From contig OZ037875.1 in NCBI GenBank assembly GCA_964035575.1, positions 1,054,001-1,118,000 of the forward strand: a stretch of DNA of 64,000 bases. The letters are read 5' to 3'. The notes under the pieces are model-generated. The model had not been told where the DNA came from. It was given only the letters and a program-made list of their open reading frames with translations, and did no database searches. The position numbers were made by a program, and so were the translations under genes. Positions 20,160 to 30,344 of the stretch are shown here, piece by piece. Every line of letters starts with the position of its first letter. Position 1 is the stretch's first letter. This stretch comes from Rhynchopus sp. YZ270_cl-10. Taxonomy: Eukaryota; Euglenozoa; Diplonemea; Diplonemida; Diplonemidae.

Positions 20160-21467
20160 ATGCTGCAGGTCCGTGAAGAGGATGTTATCGAGATAGGGAC
20201 CCGTCTTGGTGTTCACGGTTTGAGTGGCGCTGTGGAGTTGAATGGGCAAGAAGGCCCGGTTCTTGGTGAACAGCACGGTCGTTATATTGTTTCACTGCCT
20301 GCAGGGGAGAAGGCGATTCGGCTGGCAAATCTTTATCACTGTGCTTTATCTACTTCCCCAAAAAAATCGAGCCAAAAACGAAAACAACAACCACCCCACG
20401 CATCACACTCTGGGTACAAAGGTGACGAAGATGTAAAGAGCAGTACCCCAACCTCTTTGCGACCAAAAGGGAGCAATCGTTTTGTGATTGCACTACTGTT
20501 GTGTACATTTGGAGGTTATTATTTAACGAGAAGGAGAGGGGGACAGCAGGAGACGCTTCCTGTGGTGCATCCAAAGGCGTCTACGTATGAGGTTTCTGAA
20601 GCGTTGGCGTTGAAGAAGACGAATAGTAGGATTGCTGCGTTGAGTGATGCTGATTTGCGTGCAGCAGGAGACTTCAGTTCGCACATCGTCGACGGCCCCG
20701 CCGCCGCCCGCGCGGCCCGCTTCGAAGGGGAGCCCATCTTCCAAAAAATTGCCGACCGTTTCCTCCCAAAGCTCTTCCCTCAGCGGGATTTTGTGTGCGC
20801 GCGGTTTTCTCCGGGGGAAATGATCCGGGCCGCGGCGGATGCGGGGAACGTAACGTGGGTGCGGTTTGCAAACGATCCGCCGCAAAGTGAAACCATGGTG
20901 CGGTGCTTTCAAAATGCCATCCGCGAGATTATTGGGCTCAGCAACGAACAGACCCCGGTGTTTCTGCTGCTTGACACAGATGATTATTTACCTCTGAAGT
21001 CCGCAGATGAGAAGATCTTTTTGACAGACGCAATGCGATGGATCACTCACAAGCTAGGCGAACCAAAGCAACTCTGCCGCTCCGATTGGATGGCAGAAGT
21101 CGATGCTGGGGAATCCTTATTTCTTTCCTCCCGCAGCGATTCCTGCAAAATGCTAGAACGTGTCCTCTGCAGTCGAAGTGAAAAGGTCATTCAATTCGGA
21201 AACCCTAGAGATGAAATTGCAACACGCAACGAAGGAAAATGGTTTACCTCTTGCGGCGAACTGTATGACAAAAACAAGAAAAAAAGGAGAAAACGCACTT
21301 CAGCACCAGAGACGCAGGCTCCTGACGCATCTGAAGCGTCAGAAGCTTCGGCTTCTAATAATAGCAACGATGATGATGACGACGAAGAAGCAAAAAAGAA
21401 GAAGGAAAAGAAGAAGAAGAAGAAAAAGAAGAAGAAGAAGAAGATTCAGTACAAAGATACCTTTTAG
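20160..21467 (+). CDS. Type II membrane protein with SH3-like N-terminus and poly-Lys tail
   Basis: 435 residues from the ATG at 20160, which follows a T-run; the frame is open further upstream but that part is low complexity. Residues about 5-65 match a small beta-barrel motif widespread in protists (GLSGAVELNG...G.VL...GRYIVSLPAGEKAIRLANL). Residues about 107-122 form the only membrane segment (FVIALLLCTFGGYYL), with RRR after it. The following domain (about 150-375) is soluble, mixed alpha/beta in look (FLLLDTDDYLPL), with no family I can name; a glycosyltransferase or sulfotransferase-like fold is only a guess. The tail is acidic then a run of about 13 lysines encoded by AAG repeats (21396-21446), a site prone to repeat-length change. 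Next gene downstream begins 540 bp on, same strand. Confidence 0.75.
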   Translation: MLQVREEDVIEIGTRLGVHGLSGAVELNGQEGPVLGEQHGRYIVSLPAGEKAIRLANLYHCALSTSPKKSSQKRKQQPPHASHSGYKGDEDVKSSTPTSLRPKGSNRFVIALLLCTFGGYYLTRRRGGQQETLPVVHPKASTYEVSEALALKKTNSRIAALSDADLRAAGDFSSHIVDGPAAARAARFEGEPIFQKIADRFLPKLFPQRDFVCARFSPGEMIRAAADAGNVTWVRFANDPPQSETMVRCFQNAIREIIGLSNEQTPVFLLLDTDDYLPLKSADEKIFLTDAMRWITHKLGEPKQLCRSDWMAEVDAGESLFLSSRSDSCKMLERVLCSRSEKVIQFGNPRDEIATRNEGKWFTSCGELYDKNKKKRRKRTSAPETQAPDASEASEASASNNSNDDDDDEEAKKKKEKKKKKKKKKKKKIQYKDTF

Positions 21468-22005
21468 GGGGTTTCGGGGGGCTTTTTTGCCTTCATAGAC
21501 CAGCATGGGGCAAAAAAAAGTTGTATTCTTAGTCCTGGGCAAGACGTTACAAACTGTCTGGGTGAGGGTTATTCCACAAAGGAAACGCAAAACCACCTCT
21601 AAACGTACCTTTTTTTTGTTTTTTTTTTCCAGTGTCTGCGTCCGCCGATGAACGGTGAGGCGTACTTTCAACTTCTCTTTTTAAAAAAATTGTTAGGACT
21701 GCATGGTTGCGGTCCACCCGATGCAGCAGTCATTGTACCAAGGGTACACTGTTCACGAGAGGGCTTTTTTTCTATTCCAAACCAAATTTTTTTCAAGAGA
21801 AAAATCCTTTTTACAAGACCCGGGGGTCTTGCATTCTAAAATATATTTTACGAAAACAAAAAATGGGGTCGCCGGGGTCTTCTCTTCGCCCCTGCCCCCC
21901 GCCCTCCCAATAAAAACGGATATTTTCTTCCTCTTCTCCTTCAACTATATTTTCGGCACCACATTTCTCCTCTACAGAATCCACCGACTGGGGGAGAAAA
22001 AAAAA
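21468..22005. other. Spacer with R7 and R6 repeats
   Basis: R7 copy at 21636-21685 and the long form of R6 at 21695-21785 lie directly in front of the next gene. The reading frame of that gene is open through here back to 21703, but the sequence is low-complexity and repeat-derived. Confidence 0.55.
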
Positions 22006-23160
22006 ATGGCGCAAAAACGGTTATTCAAACTGTTCCCTAAAGCGGCAGAGATTACTACCAGCGTTGGGGCAGTTCCGATCCCTCAGCAGCTTTCTAATGG
22101 ACAGAACGCAACTCTGTTTGGTCTGGGAGCCTTCCGGACTGTCAAGGAGCTGTTCCGTTTGGAAGGGCAGGCATTGTTCCCTGTAGGGGTTACCTCGGAG
22201 ATGTTGAGTGTTGATGACGACGACACTCTTGCATACAGCGACAAAACCCCCGTTGCTGTCTCGGTCACACACTATGAAAACTCCATTTCCGGTCCGCTAA
22301 CAGAGGTTAGCGTCTGCCTCTTTACGACATACCACCGTATCGACCAGCCGCTGAGACGCAGCCCGTATGCAGCTCCATTTCTCCTTGAGAATATGCCAGC
22401 AACGCGATTGTATCCTCTCATGACATTCACCGACAATGCAACCCACGCTGCGATGTGCAAAGAGGTGTACCACCTCCCCACAGTGCACACCCCGATCGAA
22501 CTCTCGCACAACACAGACGGCAGCATTGCGACTGCAGAGGTAACCCTGTCTGAAGGAAACTACTATGCAAAGGGTGCAAAAAGCAAAAGCCTTTTGCCCT
22601 CCTTTTTTGAAGGCGAAAAATTCTCTGTAAATATGACAGCCGAATCGGAAGGTGTGCAGAAAAGGTTGCAGAAGGTGGTAGAGATTCAACAGGCGTTGGG
22701 TTATCAGAATTTGTTGTCGTACGTATTAGACGGAAAGAGGGAGTTGCGTTTCACGCATCCTCATGGTCGTGGAACGTTGAAAGGGCGGGCGCTGAACAAT
22801 GTGAGTGGTGAGCAGAATCCGGTTGGTGTAGTGTCCGGGATTGATCTAGGTGACAATGCAGCGAAGTGCGGTGCAGACTACAGCATGTGGGTGAGCCAGG
22901 GGAGCGGGACGAAGCAGTCGCTTGCTCCCCTTGGTGAAGGGGCGGGGGCTAGCTTTGCAGAAGACTTTGGCTTTGAGGGTGACATTGTGGTCAGGACTGC
23001 AGATATGTCCGCAGTACGTCTCATGCCACAGACCCCGGTTCTCCCGCTCCACCACACAGACCACAGACCTGCAGAGATGAAAGCATTGATCGCAGAGTGC
23101 ACTGAAATGATGGATGCACGCAAGCCCCACATCGAGCTTCCGCGTATGTTATTTTATTGA
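22006..23160 (+). CDS. Acetoacetate decarboxylase-like protein (tentative)
   Basis: 384 residues; I chose the ATG at 22006 because upstream in-frame sequence is repeat-derived, while MAQKRLFKLFPKAAEITT reads as a normal N-terminus. No signal peptide or membrane segment. The middle (about residues 60-185) resembles the acetoacetate decarboxylase superfamily: HYENSISGPLTEVSVCLF recalls the strand pair with GPY-E, and PLMTFTDNATHAAMCKEVYHLPT recalls the region ending in the catalytic Lys loop. The usual G-x-P-K is LPT here, so classical decarboxylase chemistry is doubtful. A second related half may occupy about 240-350. Certain: a full single-exon gene. Uncertain: the family call. Confidence 0.6.
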   Translation: MAQKRLFKLFPKAAEITTSVGAVPIPQQLSNGQNATLFGLGAFRTVKELFRLEGQALFPVGVTSEMLSVDDDDTLAYSDKTPVAVSVTHYENSISGPLTEVSVCLFTTYHRIDQPLRRSPYAAPFLLENMPATRLYPLMTFTDNATHAAMCKEVYHLPTVHTPIELSHNTDGSIATAEVTLSEGNYYAKGAKSKSLLPSFFEGEKFSVNMTAESEGVQKRLQKVVEIQQALGYQNLLSYVLDGKRELRFTHPHGRGTLKGRALNNVSGEQNPVGVVSGIDLGDNAAKCGADYSMWVSQGSGTKQSLAPLGEGAGASFAEDFGFEGDIVVRTADMSAVRLMPQTPVLPLHHTDHRPAEMKALIAECTEMMDARKPHIELPRMLFY

Positions 23161-23342
23161 GTGTAGAAGAAAGCCGATTTCCCCGTTTTCCCAAAATATT
23201 TTGTGACAAGATTTCTGAAAAATAGTTTTCTCTCCTTTTGTGTCAAGTAGAGATCAGTTGTCTTGGTATAATAAATAGTCTGGGTTTTTCTTTTTCTAAT
23301 TTTCTACTGTTTGTGTTATAAATAGTAAGTATATGAATGTAT

Positions 23343-23391
23343 CTTTTTCTTTTTCTTTTTCTTTTTCTTTTTCTTTTTCTTTTTCTTTTTC
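23343..23391 (+). repeat. Hexanucleotide microsatellite (CTTTTT)n
   Basis: About eight perfect tandem copies. Confidence 0.95.
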
Positions 23392-23424
23392 TGCAAAACA
23401 AAACAACTCCTCATATTACATCAG

Positions 23425-23672
23425 ATGGCCACCGTGCTGCGCCGACCCTTGCACAGCGGCGTGAAGAGGAGAAGCGTTGCCTTAATGGCCACATGTACAC
23501 CATGTTGCATATTTAGACACTCCGTTGCTCGCACAGCACACGCAGGAACGACTTGGGGGGGATGGGTTTCCGCGTCAACAGCATTTGGACGTGGGTCAGT
23601 CGGTCCTAAGACAAGGTGTAATTGCTCGCCTCAAAGCTACGATGTCGCATCTCGGTGCTTCGTTGTAGGATT
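23425..23672 (+). pseudogene. Broken or partial coding exon, unrecognised
   Basis: GC-rich and protein-like in two successive plus-strand frames: about 23428-23512 reads AAPTLAQRREEEKRCLNGHM and about 23500-23672 reads HVAYLDTPLLAQHTQERLGG and on to a stop. Neither stretch is a whole gene. An upstream CAG at 23422-23424 could be a splice acceptor. Either a decayed gene or exons of a gene I cannot assemble. Confidence 0.35.
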
Positions 23673-23869
23673 GGCTTGGGTAGGGGGGGTGGTGATACAA
23701 CGTTCCTCCTGAAGGAGACGGACATATCGAACAGAATTAAAAAAAGATTTTTTTTGTATCTCATTTTGAGTATTTTGCAAAGGTTCCATACAGCCTATCT
23801 GGGGTGTCTTGTTGTCAAAATTTCTCTTATACTGGTAGGCTTGGTGATGTTACCCCACTAGTAGATACA

Positions 23870-24964
23870 ATGGCAGCTAAAAGGCTCCGAGACTTTCGTG
23901 CTTCCTGTCGTGGGTTTTCAACACCACTCACAACACCCCCCATGCTAGGTGCACCCCCCCACAACCCCTCTCAGATGCGGGCAGTCAGCAGCGAGGCCTT
24001 CATGGACTATATGTATGCTTTCTCCCTCCCCCTCTCCACATCCAAATGAAAACCCACCCCTCCACAAGCCAATCCACAATTTTTCGTTTTTTTTACCACC
24101 CTTTTTCACCCACCTCCCCACAGAGAAGAACAATCGGAGAAGGTCCACAGCCAGCCGAGCTCCTCCTCTGCACCCCCACCCCCTGTCCGCACTACAAGCA
24201 CCACAAGCAGCTCCTCACGGCGTTCGCAGAATGCGTCCACAAGACGGCGCAAGAAGGCAAGCCCCTGGTCTTCCCCTATGTCATCACCGCGCGCCCGCGC
24301 TGCTGAGGTGGGCCGATCCTTTAGGAGGCATCTCGAGAACACACCTCCTTCGACTATCGGGGTTGCAGCGTACGTGGTGGTGGCGTGCTTTCTATTTATC
24401 TATTGGCTGTCTTTGACACATCGGTTGTCAGGGCTTCAAGCGGAGCTGGGGGCGGGGGGTGAAAAGCTGCGTGCAGTCGAGCGATATGAGGTTGCGAAGC
24501 TGCTTCTCCACAGAATCTATGAAGACACAACGTACCTCTTAGATGAAGCAGAGCGGGCGGTCGCCTTGCACAACACTACGTTGGCCAAGGAGACGGAAGG
24601 GCTGGCGTATGGGAGTCTCCTCCCGCAGTTATACTCCTGCATCGAGCTTGCTGCGAATATTACTTCCCAGGCTCGTGTCGACGCCCGCCATGATGTGCTC
24701 CTCTCCATCTCACGGTACGACCCCGGCAGTGTCGGTTCCGCCCAATGGCGGTTCAAGAGAGAGACGCTGCTCCGTTCGCTAGCAGGGCATCCCCTCGCGT
24801 TGGCGTCGACAGAGCAAAGTCAAGAGTGGAGGAGGCAGGAAGGGGGAGAAGATAGGGGCCTCTCAGGGGGGGAGGATGGTGGGCAGGGTGGTGTTGGTGC
24901 GGTGCTGCGTGTGCTTCTGATTGGTGTGTTGTCGATTGTCATAGTACTGCGTTCGATGCGGTGA
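23870..24964 (+). CDS. Two-exon membrane protein with basic N-terminus and C-terminal anchor
   Basis: Exon 1 23870-24012, 111-bp GT-AG intron 24013-24123, exon 2 24124-24964; the join is in frame through a split ATA codon and gives 327 residues. Residues 48-115 are Ser/Pro/Thr-rich and basic (TRRRKKAS), likely disordered and cytoplasmic or nucleoplasmic. A membrane segment spans about 125-147 (TIGVAAYVVVACFLFIYWLSL). A helical, partly coiled-coil region follows (about 150-270) with HNTT and NIT sequons. A Gly-rich linker leads to a second hydrophobic segment at the very end (about 308-324, VLRVLLIGVLSIVIVL). The plan resembles ER or nuclear-envelope bridge proteins, but no family is recognised. 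Confidence 0.7.
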
Positions 24965-26819
24965 AAAATGAGGGGGTGCCAAGAGAGAGGTATCCTGAGG
25001 GGGTTGTTTCACCAGAGTTTCTCGGATGTCGTAATGTAAGGTAAGGGGATGGGTGTGGTTGTATTAGGCTAGGGGCGGGTGCACCTGGTACATAGTAATG
25101 ATGTAAGTGGTGCTTCCCGGGGGGGTATGCATTTCACAAATTTACTAAGGGTAAAAGCTTGATTGAAACATGGGTTTCGTCGGACCGATCCTCGGTATGG
25201 AGGCATGGTCTAACGATCCTTTGGTCTCGCTTCTGTTCACTGTGTGAAATTAAAGAAACGTTCAATCGAAAGAATAGCAACTTTGCTCAAATGCTCTTCA
25301 GCATCCACAACTAGGCATATTTTTTTTGGTCTTTTTAAGATGTGTGTGCACGAGAGGCACATTCATCAAGTTTTTTTTTTTAGTTTTTTTCTTTGAAAGA
25401 TAACTCAATGCCAGAGGTAATCTGACAAACTGTTCTTCACTTACAAAGGTGACTAAGCACACAAAAAAGGCTTTGGGTTCACCTGATAAAACCTTTTGTT
25501 TCCTGACTTTCCTGACTAACTTCCATTCTGTTTGCCCCCTTTTCAGTTTATTTTTTTGTTGTATCTGTTCCCCTTTGCTAAACACTGCGAAAACTTAGTT
25601 CATCACAAAACCATTTCTCTTTTTGGTCCAATCAATCCCTTGCATCCGCCAATGTACGGTGAGACATTTGGCACTTTCAACTTCTCTGTTTTCTATTTTT
25701 CTGACTTTTCTTCTTGCAGTTGTCCAGCGCCATTCAGGTTAAGAATAACACTGTCTCTTGGCGCTCTACAACAACATGCCCCTCTTTCCCCGACCCTAGA
25801 GTTAACATTATTGTTTTCAGTTGTCTTCTTTAATGACCTGATTTCCCTCTCTCTTAGTACATTCTGTCTTCCAGTATTTCTGCGTTTATTGGTGCTTTCG
25901 GAAATTGGTTAGCGACCTGTCAATATCAGGGGGGGGGTGTCTATAAAATCCCTGTGTCAGTGACCTGTCAATATTGACCCTTCCCGGGGCACCATTCATT
26001 TTTTTATTTTGCAAAGTGTTAGTTCAAAGTGTGTGTTTTCTTGTAAGATGTGTGCGAGAGTGTATCTTCGTTTAGTATGGTGTCTTCCACAAGGTGGCGA
26101 AGCACAGAGAGGCTTAGGGACATCTTATAAACGTTTCTTTTTTTTTTAAAGGGGGATGATGGGACATTGTCTTTGTTTGCAAAACATGGTGTACCAAGGA
26201 GGGATAATCCCTTTCACATCTATCACAATAACCACCTTAACCTTTACCCCCACCTTTGGGGTGCTGTTGTCTTCGCACTTATGTTGCTTTTGGTTGATAA
26301 AACCCTTCTCATTAGAAAAAAAAAACCGTGCATAATGCTGAAAGAAAAGAAAGAACAAAAATAGTTAGAAAATGTAGTAGTGTGCATCTTCTCTTGCGGG
26401 GTGTCAACACTAATCAACCAAGTTTCAAAAAAAAATAAAAAAAGAAAATAGTTTCCTCCCCCGTTCCCCTTCCAGCATACTTTTCCACCCCCACCCCCGA
26501 CCATGTGATCGCAGGATTCTACATAGCCGTGAGCCTGGAATAATGGGGGAAAAAAAAATAGACAACCTGTTGCCGTCATTTACCCGCACATACCCCTCCT
26601 GAACACCGTTCAGAAGGCGACCATGTACGTCCAACCGGATTAACTCCACGGTTTACCTCCCAACTCTGTGGAGACTTTTTAACCACCAGACCCCTGTGAT
26701 AATCAAACACGTCGATTCCGCTTTTGCAGGGTTCTCGAACAAACACCACGACACGACACCACACACCTGCAGACAAAACACACACCCTTCTTAACACCTC
26801 ACCCACACACAACAAGAAG
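24965..26819. other. Long spacer without a supported gene
   Basis: Holds an R4 copy (25338-25380), R1-like copies (25444-25500, 26091-26145), an R7 copy (25638-25690), the inverted GGTGC-ended repeat (25885-25998) and an R5-like copy (26374-26402). Open frames at 25532-25912 and 26146-26364 cross these repeats and are not credible genes. The last 200 bp (CA-rich) are the 5' flank of the next gene. Confidence 0.5.
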
Positions 26820-27086
26820 ATGTCCTACTACCCGTACTACGCACCGGCACCGGTATACCCGTCGTACACGTCGTCGATCCTTGCGGCTGACACTGCTGCC
26901 GCAAGTGCACGTGCGGCTGCCGACATTGCGGTTGCACGTTCGTACGTGCCGCTGTCGCCGCGTTACTCGTCGTACGCAGCAGACGCAGCGATTGCAAACG
27001 CACACGCGAGTGCTGTGGCAAGCGACATTGCGCTGTCTGCGTCTGTGCGCCGTGCACGTCTTGCTGCGTACTCGCCGTACTACTGA
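26820..27086 (+). CDS. Small Tyr/Ala-rich protein
   Basis: 88 residues starting at the ATG 26820 (AAGATGTCC context), stop TGA. The sequence is nearly symmetrical: Tyr/Pro blocks at both ends and centre (MSYYPYYAPAPVYPSY, SYVPLSPRYSSY, AYSPYY) separated by Ala-rich helices with AADTAAASARAAADIAVA and AADAAIANAHASAVASDIAL. No signal peptide or Cys. Low-complexity proteins of this type are often structural or coat proteins, but function here is unknown. Strong GC bias against its flank supports real coding. Confidence 0.65.
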   Translation: MSYYPYYAPAPVYPSYTSSILAADTAAASARAAADIAVARSYVPLSPRYSSYAADAAIANAHASAVASDIALSASVRRARLAAYSPYY

Positions 27087-27758
27087 GGTGGGCAGTGCTG
27101 CTGCTGTTGGGTCTGCACAACGTGTTCCTTTTGCTAGCGCACACGAGTGCTGTGTGGCCTGATTGTCGCCGCATTCTGTTTGTACCTCAACCCCTGCGTT
27201 TGTGTTTGCTCAATCCGATGCTACTGTCGCTGACGTTTGAGTTCGATTTTGAGTTTGGTTATGAAATTGCCTTTTTTTGTGCAACCTGCTGTCTTTGGAG
27301 TGGCCAGAGAGGAGAAGCCTGCACACAGCCGTGTGGTGCCAGCTTTGGTGGGGTGTGTGTGCGATGTGTATGGTGTGGGAGGAGAAGCTAACCCTTTTCG
27401 CACATAACTCCCACAACCACATGCTGCGTGCTGCACCCCACCTGCACTTGAACACAAGACCACACGTATGAGCTGTGTGCAGGCCTCTTGCTGCTGGGCA
27501 GCTGCCTCCCCTTCATCCTTGTTGACCTCCACTCCCCAAAATATGTTGTATTCAAAAAGTCCCAATCCACCCTCCCATTGCTTTTTGCGCTATGTCTGCA
27601 TACCATTTCCCCCTGTCTCTGTCTCCTTTGCCTAGTGTGCATCACCCCTCAGTTTCTCCTCAGTGAGAACTGTTCACACCGAGCTCGTACTGCCTCTGCG
27701 CTTGCACCCCACCCCACTCCAGAGAACTCATACACACTTGCATCACACCCTCCACATC
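27087..27758. other. Spacer before the first CUB-like gene
   Basis: No gene seen. From 27598 on, the sequence is duplicated at 32205, so the shared promoter region of the two CUB-like genes is about 160 bp long (CCCCTGTCTCTGTCTCC and onward). Confidence 0.55.
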
Positions 27759-30344
27759 ATGTATACTGTTCTTGTGGCAGCCATGGCGCTGCATGGTGTG
27801 CACTATCTTGGAAGTAGCGGGACCGTGGACACGTTGCTTCCCTACGACATTGGCGACACCGTCTGGACTGTTTCCTGTGACGGCACGTTTGAAGTGCAGT
27901 ATTTGAATGACTTTGGTGGCGACTTCATCATCAGCAACAACGGGAACGAGGAGTCACGTGTCAGTGGTGAGCACAAGACGCTGATAACAAAGAGCTTTGC
28001 AGCACACACAAATGTGACGATGACTGCACATGTGAAGTGGGTGTCTGGGAACAAGAAGGTGCTGTTCTCGTGGGCCTGTGACGCTGTGCCTGCTGCTCTT
28101 CCATCAACACTGAACACTGCTGGGAATGTGAGCCACCTGAACTACGGACCAAATGAAGAGGTGTTTTGGGAGTTGCAGTGTGCCGAAGATGTGCGCATCA
28201 TGTGGTCGTCTTTCGACATTGGCAATGATGACGTGTGGGTGTGGCAGAGAGAGAACGCCGTTGAAACTACCAAGTTTAATAGTTCTGGTTCGAACATCCC
28301 TGAGCCATTGACGTTTGCTTCAACAGGATACACATACGTGACGTTCACCAGTGATGCTGCGAGTGAACATGGTGGCTTTGCCTTCCGTTACGAGTGTGTT
28401 GCAAACAGCACCGACGATAATTCTCTCAACACAACATCTCCAAGTGCCCCACATGTTGATACGGGTCTTGTGGACACGTTGCTGCCCAGCGACATTGGCG
28501 ACACCGTCTGGACTGTTTCCTGTGACGGCACGTTTACAGTGCAGTATTTGAACGACTTTGGTGGCGACTTCATCATCAGCAACAACGGGAACGAGGAGTC
28601 ACGTGTCAGTGGTGAGCACAAGACGCTGACAACAAAGAGCTTTGCAGCACACACAAATGTGACAATGACTGCACATGTGAAGTGGGTGTCTGGGAACAAG
28701 AAGGTGCTGTTCTCGTGGGCCTGTGACGCTGTGCCTGCTGCTCTTCCATCAACACTGAACACTGCTGGGAATGTGAGCCACCTGAACTGGCCAGATGAAA
28801 AGGTGTACTGGGAGTTGCAATGTGCCGAAGATGTGCGCATCACGTGGTCGTCTTTCGACATTGGCAATGATGACGTGTGGGTGTGGCAGAGAGAGAACGG
28901 CGTTGTAACTACCAAGTTTACTAGTTCTGGTTCAAACATCCCTGAGCCATTGAGGTTTGCTTCAACAGGATACACATACGTGACGTTCATCAGTAATGTT
29001 GCGAGTGAACATGGTGGCTTTGCCTTCCGTTACGAGTGTGTTGCAAACAGCACTGACAATGACACAACATCTCCAAGTGCCCCACATGTTGATACGGGTC
29101 TTGTGGACACGTTGCTGCCCAGCGACATTGGCGACACCGTCTGGACTGTTTCCTGTGACGGCACGTTTGAAGTGCAGTATTTGAACGACTTTGGTGGCGA
29201 CTTCATCATCAGCAACAACGGGAACGAGGAGTCACGTGTCAGTGGTGAGCACAAGACGCTGACAACAAAGAGCTTTGCAGCACACACAAATGTGACAATG
29301 ACTGCACATGTGAAGTGGGTGTCTGGGAACAAGAAGGTGCTGTTCTCGTGGGCCTGTGACGCTGTGCCTGCTGCTCTTCCATCAACACTGAACACTGCTG
29401 GGAATGTGAGCCACCTGAACTACGGGCCAAATGAAAAGGTGTTTTGGGAGTTGCAGTGTGCCGAAGATGTGCGCATCACGTGGACGTCTTTCGACATTGG
29501 CAATGACGAGCTGAGGTGGAGGAGCGGGAACGACGCTGAGGAGACTTTGTTCCACGCTTCTCCCGGTTCAAACCTCCCCGAGACGTCAACTATTGCATCG
29601 AACGGAGCAACATACGTGACGTTCACCAGTAATGCTGCGAGTGAGCATGGTGGCTTTGCCTTCCGTTACGAGTGTGTTGCAAACAGCACCGACGATGATT
29701 CTCTCAACACAACATCTCCAAGTGCCCCACATGTTGATGCGGGTCTTGTGGACACACCCTCACCTAGCACACCTATGTCACCTACCCCTGCTTCTGGTGC
29801 AAGTTCTGATGCAAGTGATGCAGGTTCTACCTCTGGTTCTACTTCTGGTTCTGCTGCGAGTGATGCAGGTTCTGATGCGGGTTCTGCTGCAGATGCCGCA
29901 TCGGTTCCGACACCACCACCAGGAGCAGGCACCTGTGCAATCGGCCCCTGCTCGATGGAGACACTGTGCAGAGACGTGGGGACCATGCAACACACCTGTG
30001 TGGCAAGGCCTGCGTCGTGCTGCAGCGATACTGCGACGTGCGAGGACGGCGAGACTGCGTCTGATGCGCACTGCACAACAGACGAGGCGGGGGAGGGTGT
30101 GTGCAGGCGCAACGCTGTGTGCTGCTCAGAAGTGTTCTGCAGGGCGCATGCGTCCGACAGTGCGCCGAAGTGGTGGGTGTGGGTGCTGCTTGCCGTGGGT
30201 GGGGTGCTCCTCCTTGGCAGTGCCGCCTTCGCCGCATACCACTTCTGTGCTCCTAAGCAGAAGTCCATCCCCGACAGCCCACACTACACAGGAATGCACA
30301 TCCTACCTCAGTCTGACGAAGACCCCGAAGGCAACTGCGTGTGA
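27759..30344 (+). CDS. CUB-like repeat surface protein, type I membrane (861 aa)
   Basis: Start chosen at MYTVLVAAMALHG, which gives a short N-terminal hydrophobic segment (probable signal peptide); the frame is open 32 codons upstream. Residues about 26-665 are three tandem units of about 210 residues beginning VDTLLP.DIGDTVWTVSCDG. Each unit has two CUB-like beta-sandwich halves, each with a Cys near its start and end (SC...WAC, QC...YEC). Units are close to identical at DNA level, a sign of recent duplication or conversion. A Ser/Ala/Asp/Thr linker follows (about 665-720), then a Cys-rich module (CAIGPCSMETLC...CCSD...CCSEVFC), one membrane helix (about 804-829, WWVWVLLAVGGVLLLG) and a short tail. 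Likely a cell-surface binding or adhesion protein. Paralogue at 32366. Confidence 0.82.
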   Translation: MYTVLVAAMALHGVHYLGSSGTVDTLLPYDIGDTVWTVSCDGTFEVQYLNDFGGDFIISNNGNEESRVSGEHKTLITKSFAAHTNVTMTAHVKWVSGNKKVLFSWACDAVPAALPSTLNTAGNVSHLNYGPNEEVFWELQCAEDVRIMWSSFDIGNDDVWVWQRENAVETTKFNSSGSNIPEPLTFASTGYTYVTFTSDAASEHGGFAFRYECVANSTDDNSLNTTSPSAPHVDTGLVDTLLPSDIGDTVWTVSCDGTFTVQYLNDFGGDFIISNNGNEESRVSGEHKTLTTKSFAAHTNVTMTAHVKWVSGNKKVLFSWACDAVPAALPSTLNTAGNVSHLNWPDEKVYWELQCAEDVRITWSSFDIGNDDVWVWQRENGVVTTKFTSSGSNIPEPLRFASTGYTYVTFISNVASEHGGFAFRYECVANSTDNDTTSPSAPHVDTGLVDTLLPSDIGDTVWTVSCDGTFEVQYLNDFGGDFIISNNGNEESRVSGEHKTLTTKSFAAHTNVTMTAHVKWVSGNKKVLFSWACDAVPAALPSTLNTAGNVSHLNYGPNEKVFWELQCAEDVRITWTSFDIGNDELRWRSGNDAEETLFHASPGSNLPETSTIASNGATYVTFTSNAASEHGGFAFRYECVANSTDDDSLNTTSPSAPHVDAGLVDTPSPSTPMSPTPASGASSDASDAGSTSGSTSGSAASDAGSDAGSAADAASVPTPPPGAGTCAIGPCSMETLCRDVGTMQHTCVARPASCCSDTATCEDGETASDAHCTTDEAGEGVCRRNAVCCSEVFCRAHASDSAPKWWVWVLLAVGGVLLLGSAAFAAYHFCAPKQKSIPDSPHYTGMHILPQSDEDPEGNCV

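Larger units (their letters stand above)
23161..23869. other. Spacer with TTTTTC microsatellite and a decayed coding piece
   Basis: Microsatellite at 23343-23391; protein-like remnant at 23425-23672 (listed separately). The rest is AT-rich and empty. Confidence 0.55.

Noticed and set aside
25532-25912. 126-codon frame in the spacer
   Set aside because: Phe/Leu-rich translation of pyrimidine-rich DNA crossing R7 and GGTGC-ended repeats; no start context or homology.
27842-30268. Long minus-strand frames opposite the CUB-like genes
   Set aside because: Shadows of the repeated plus-strand coding; the plus strand has signal peptide, paired Cys and membrane helix.
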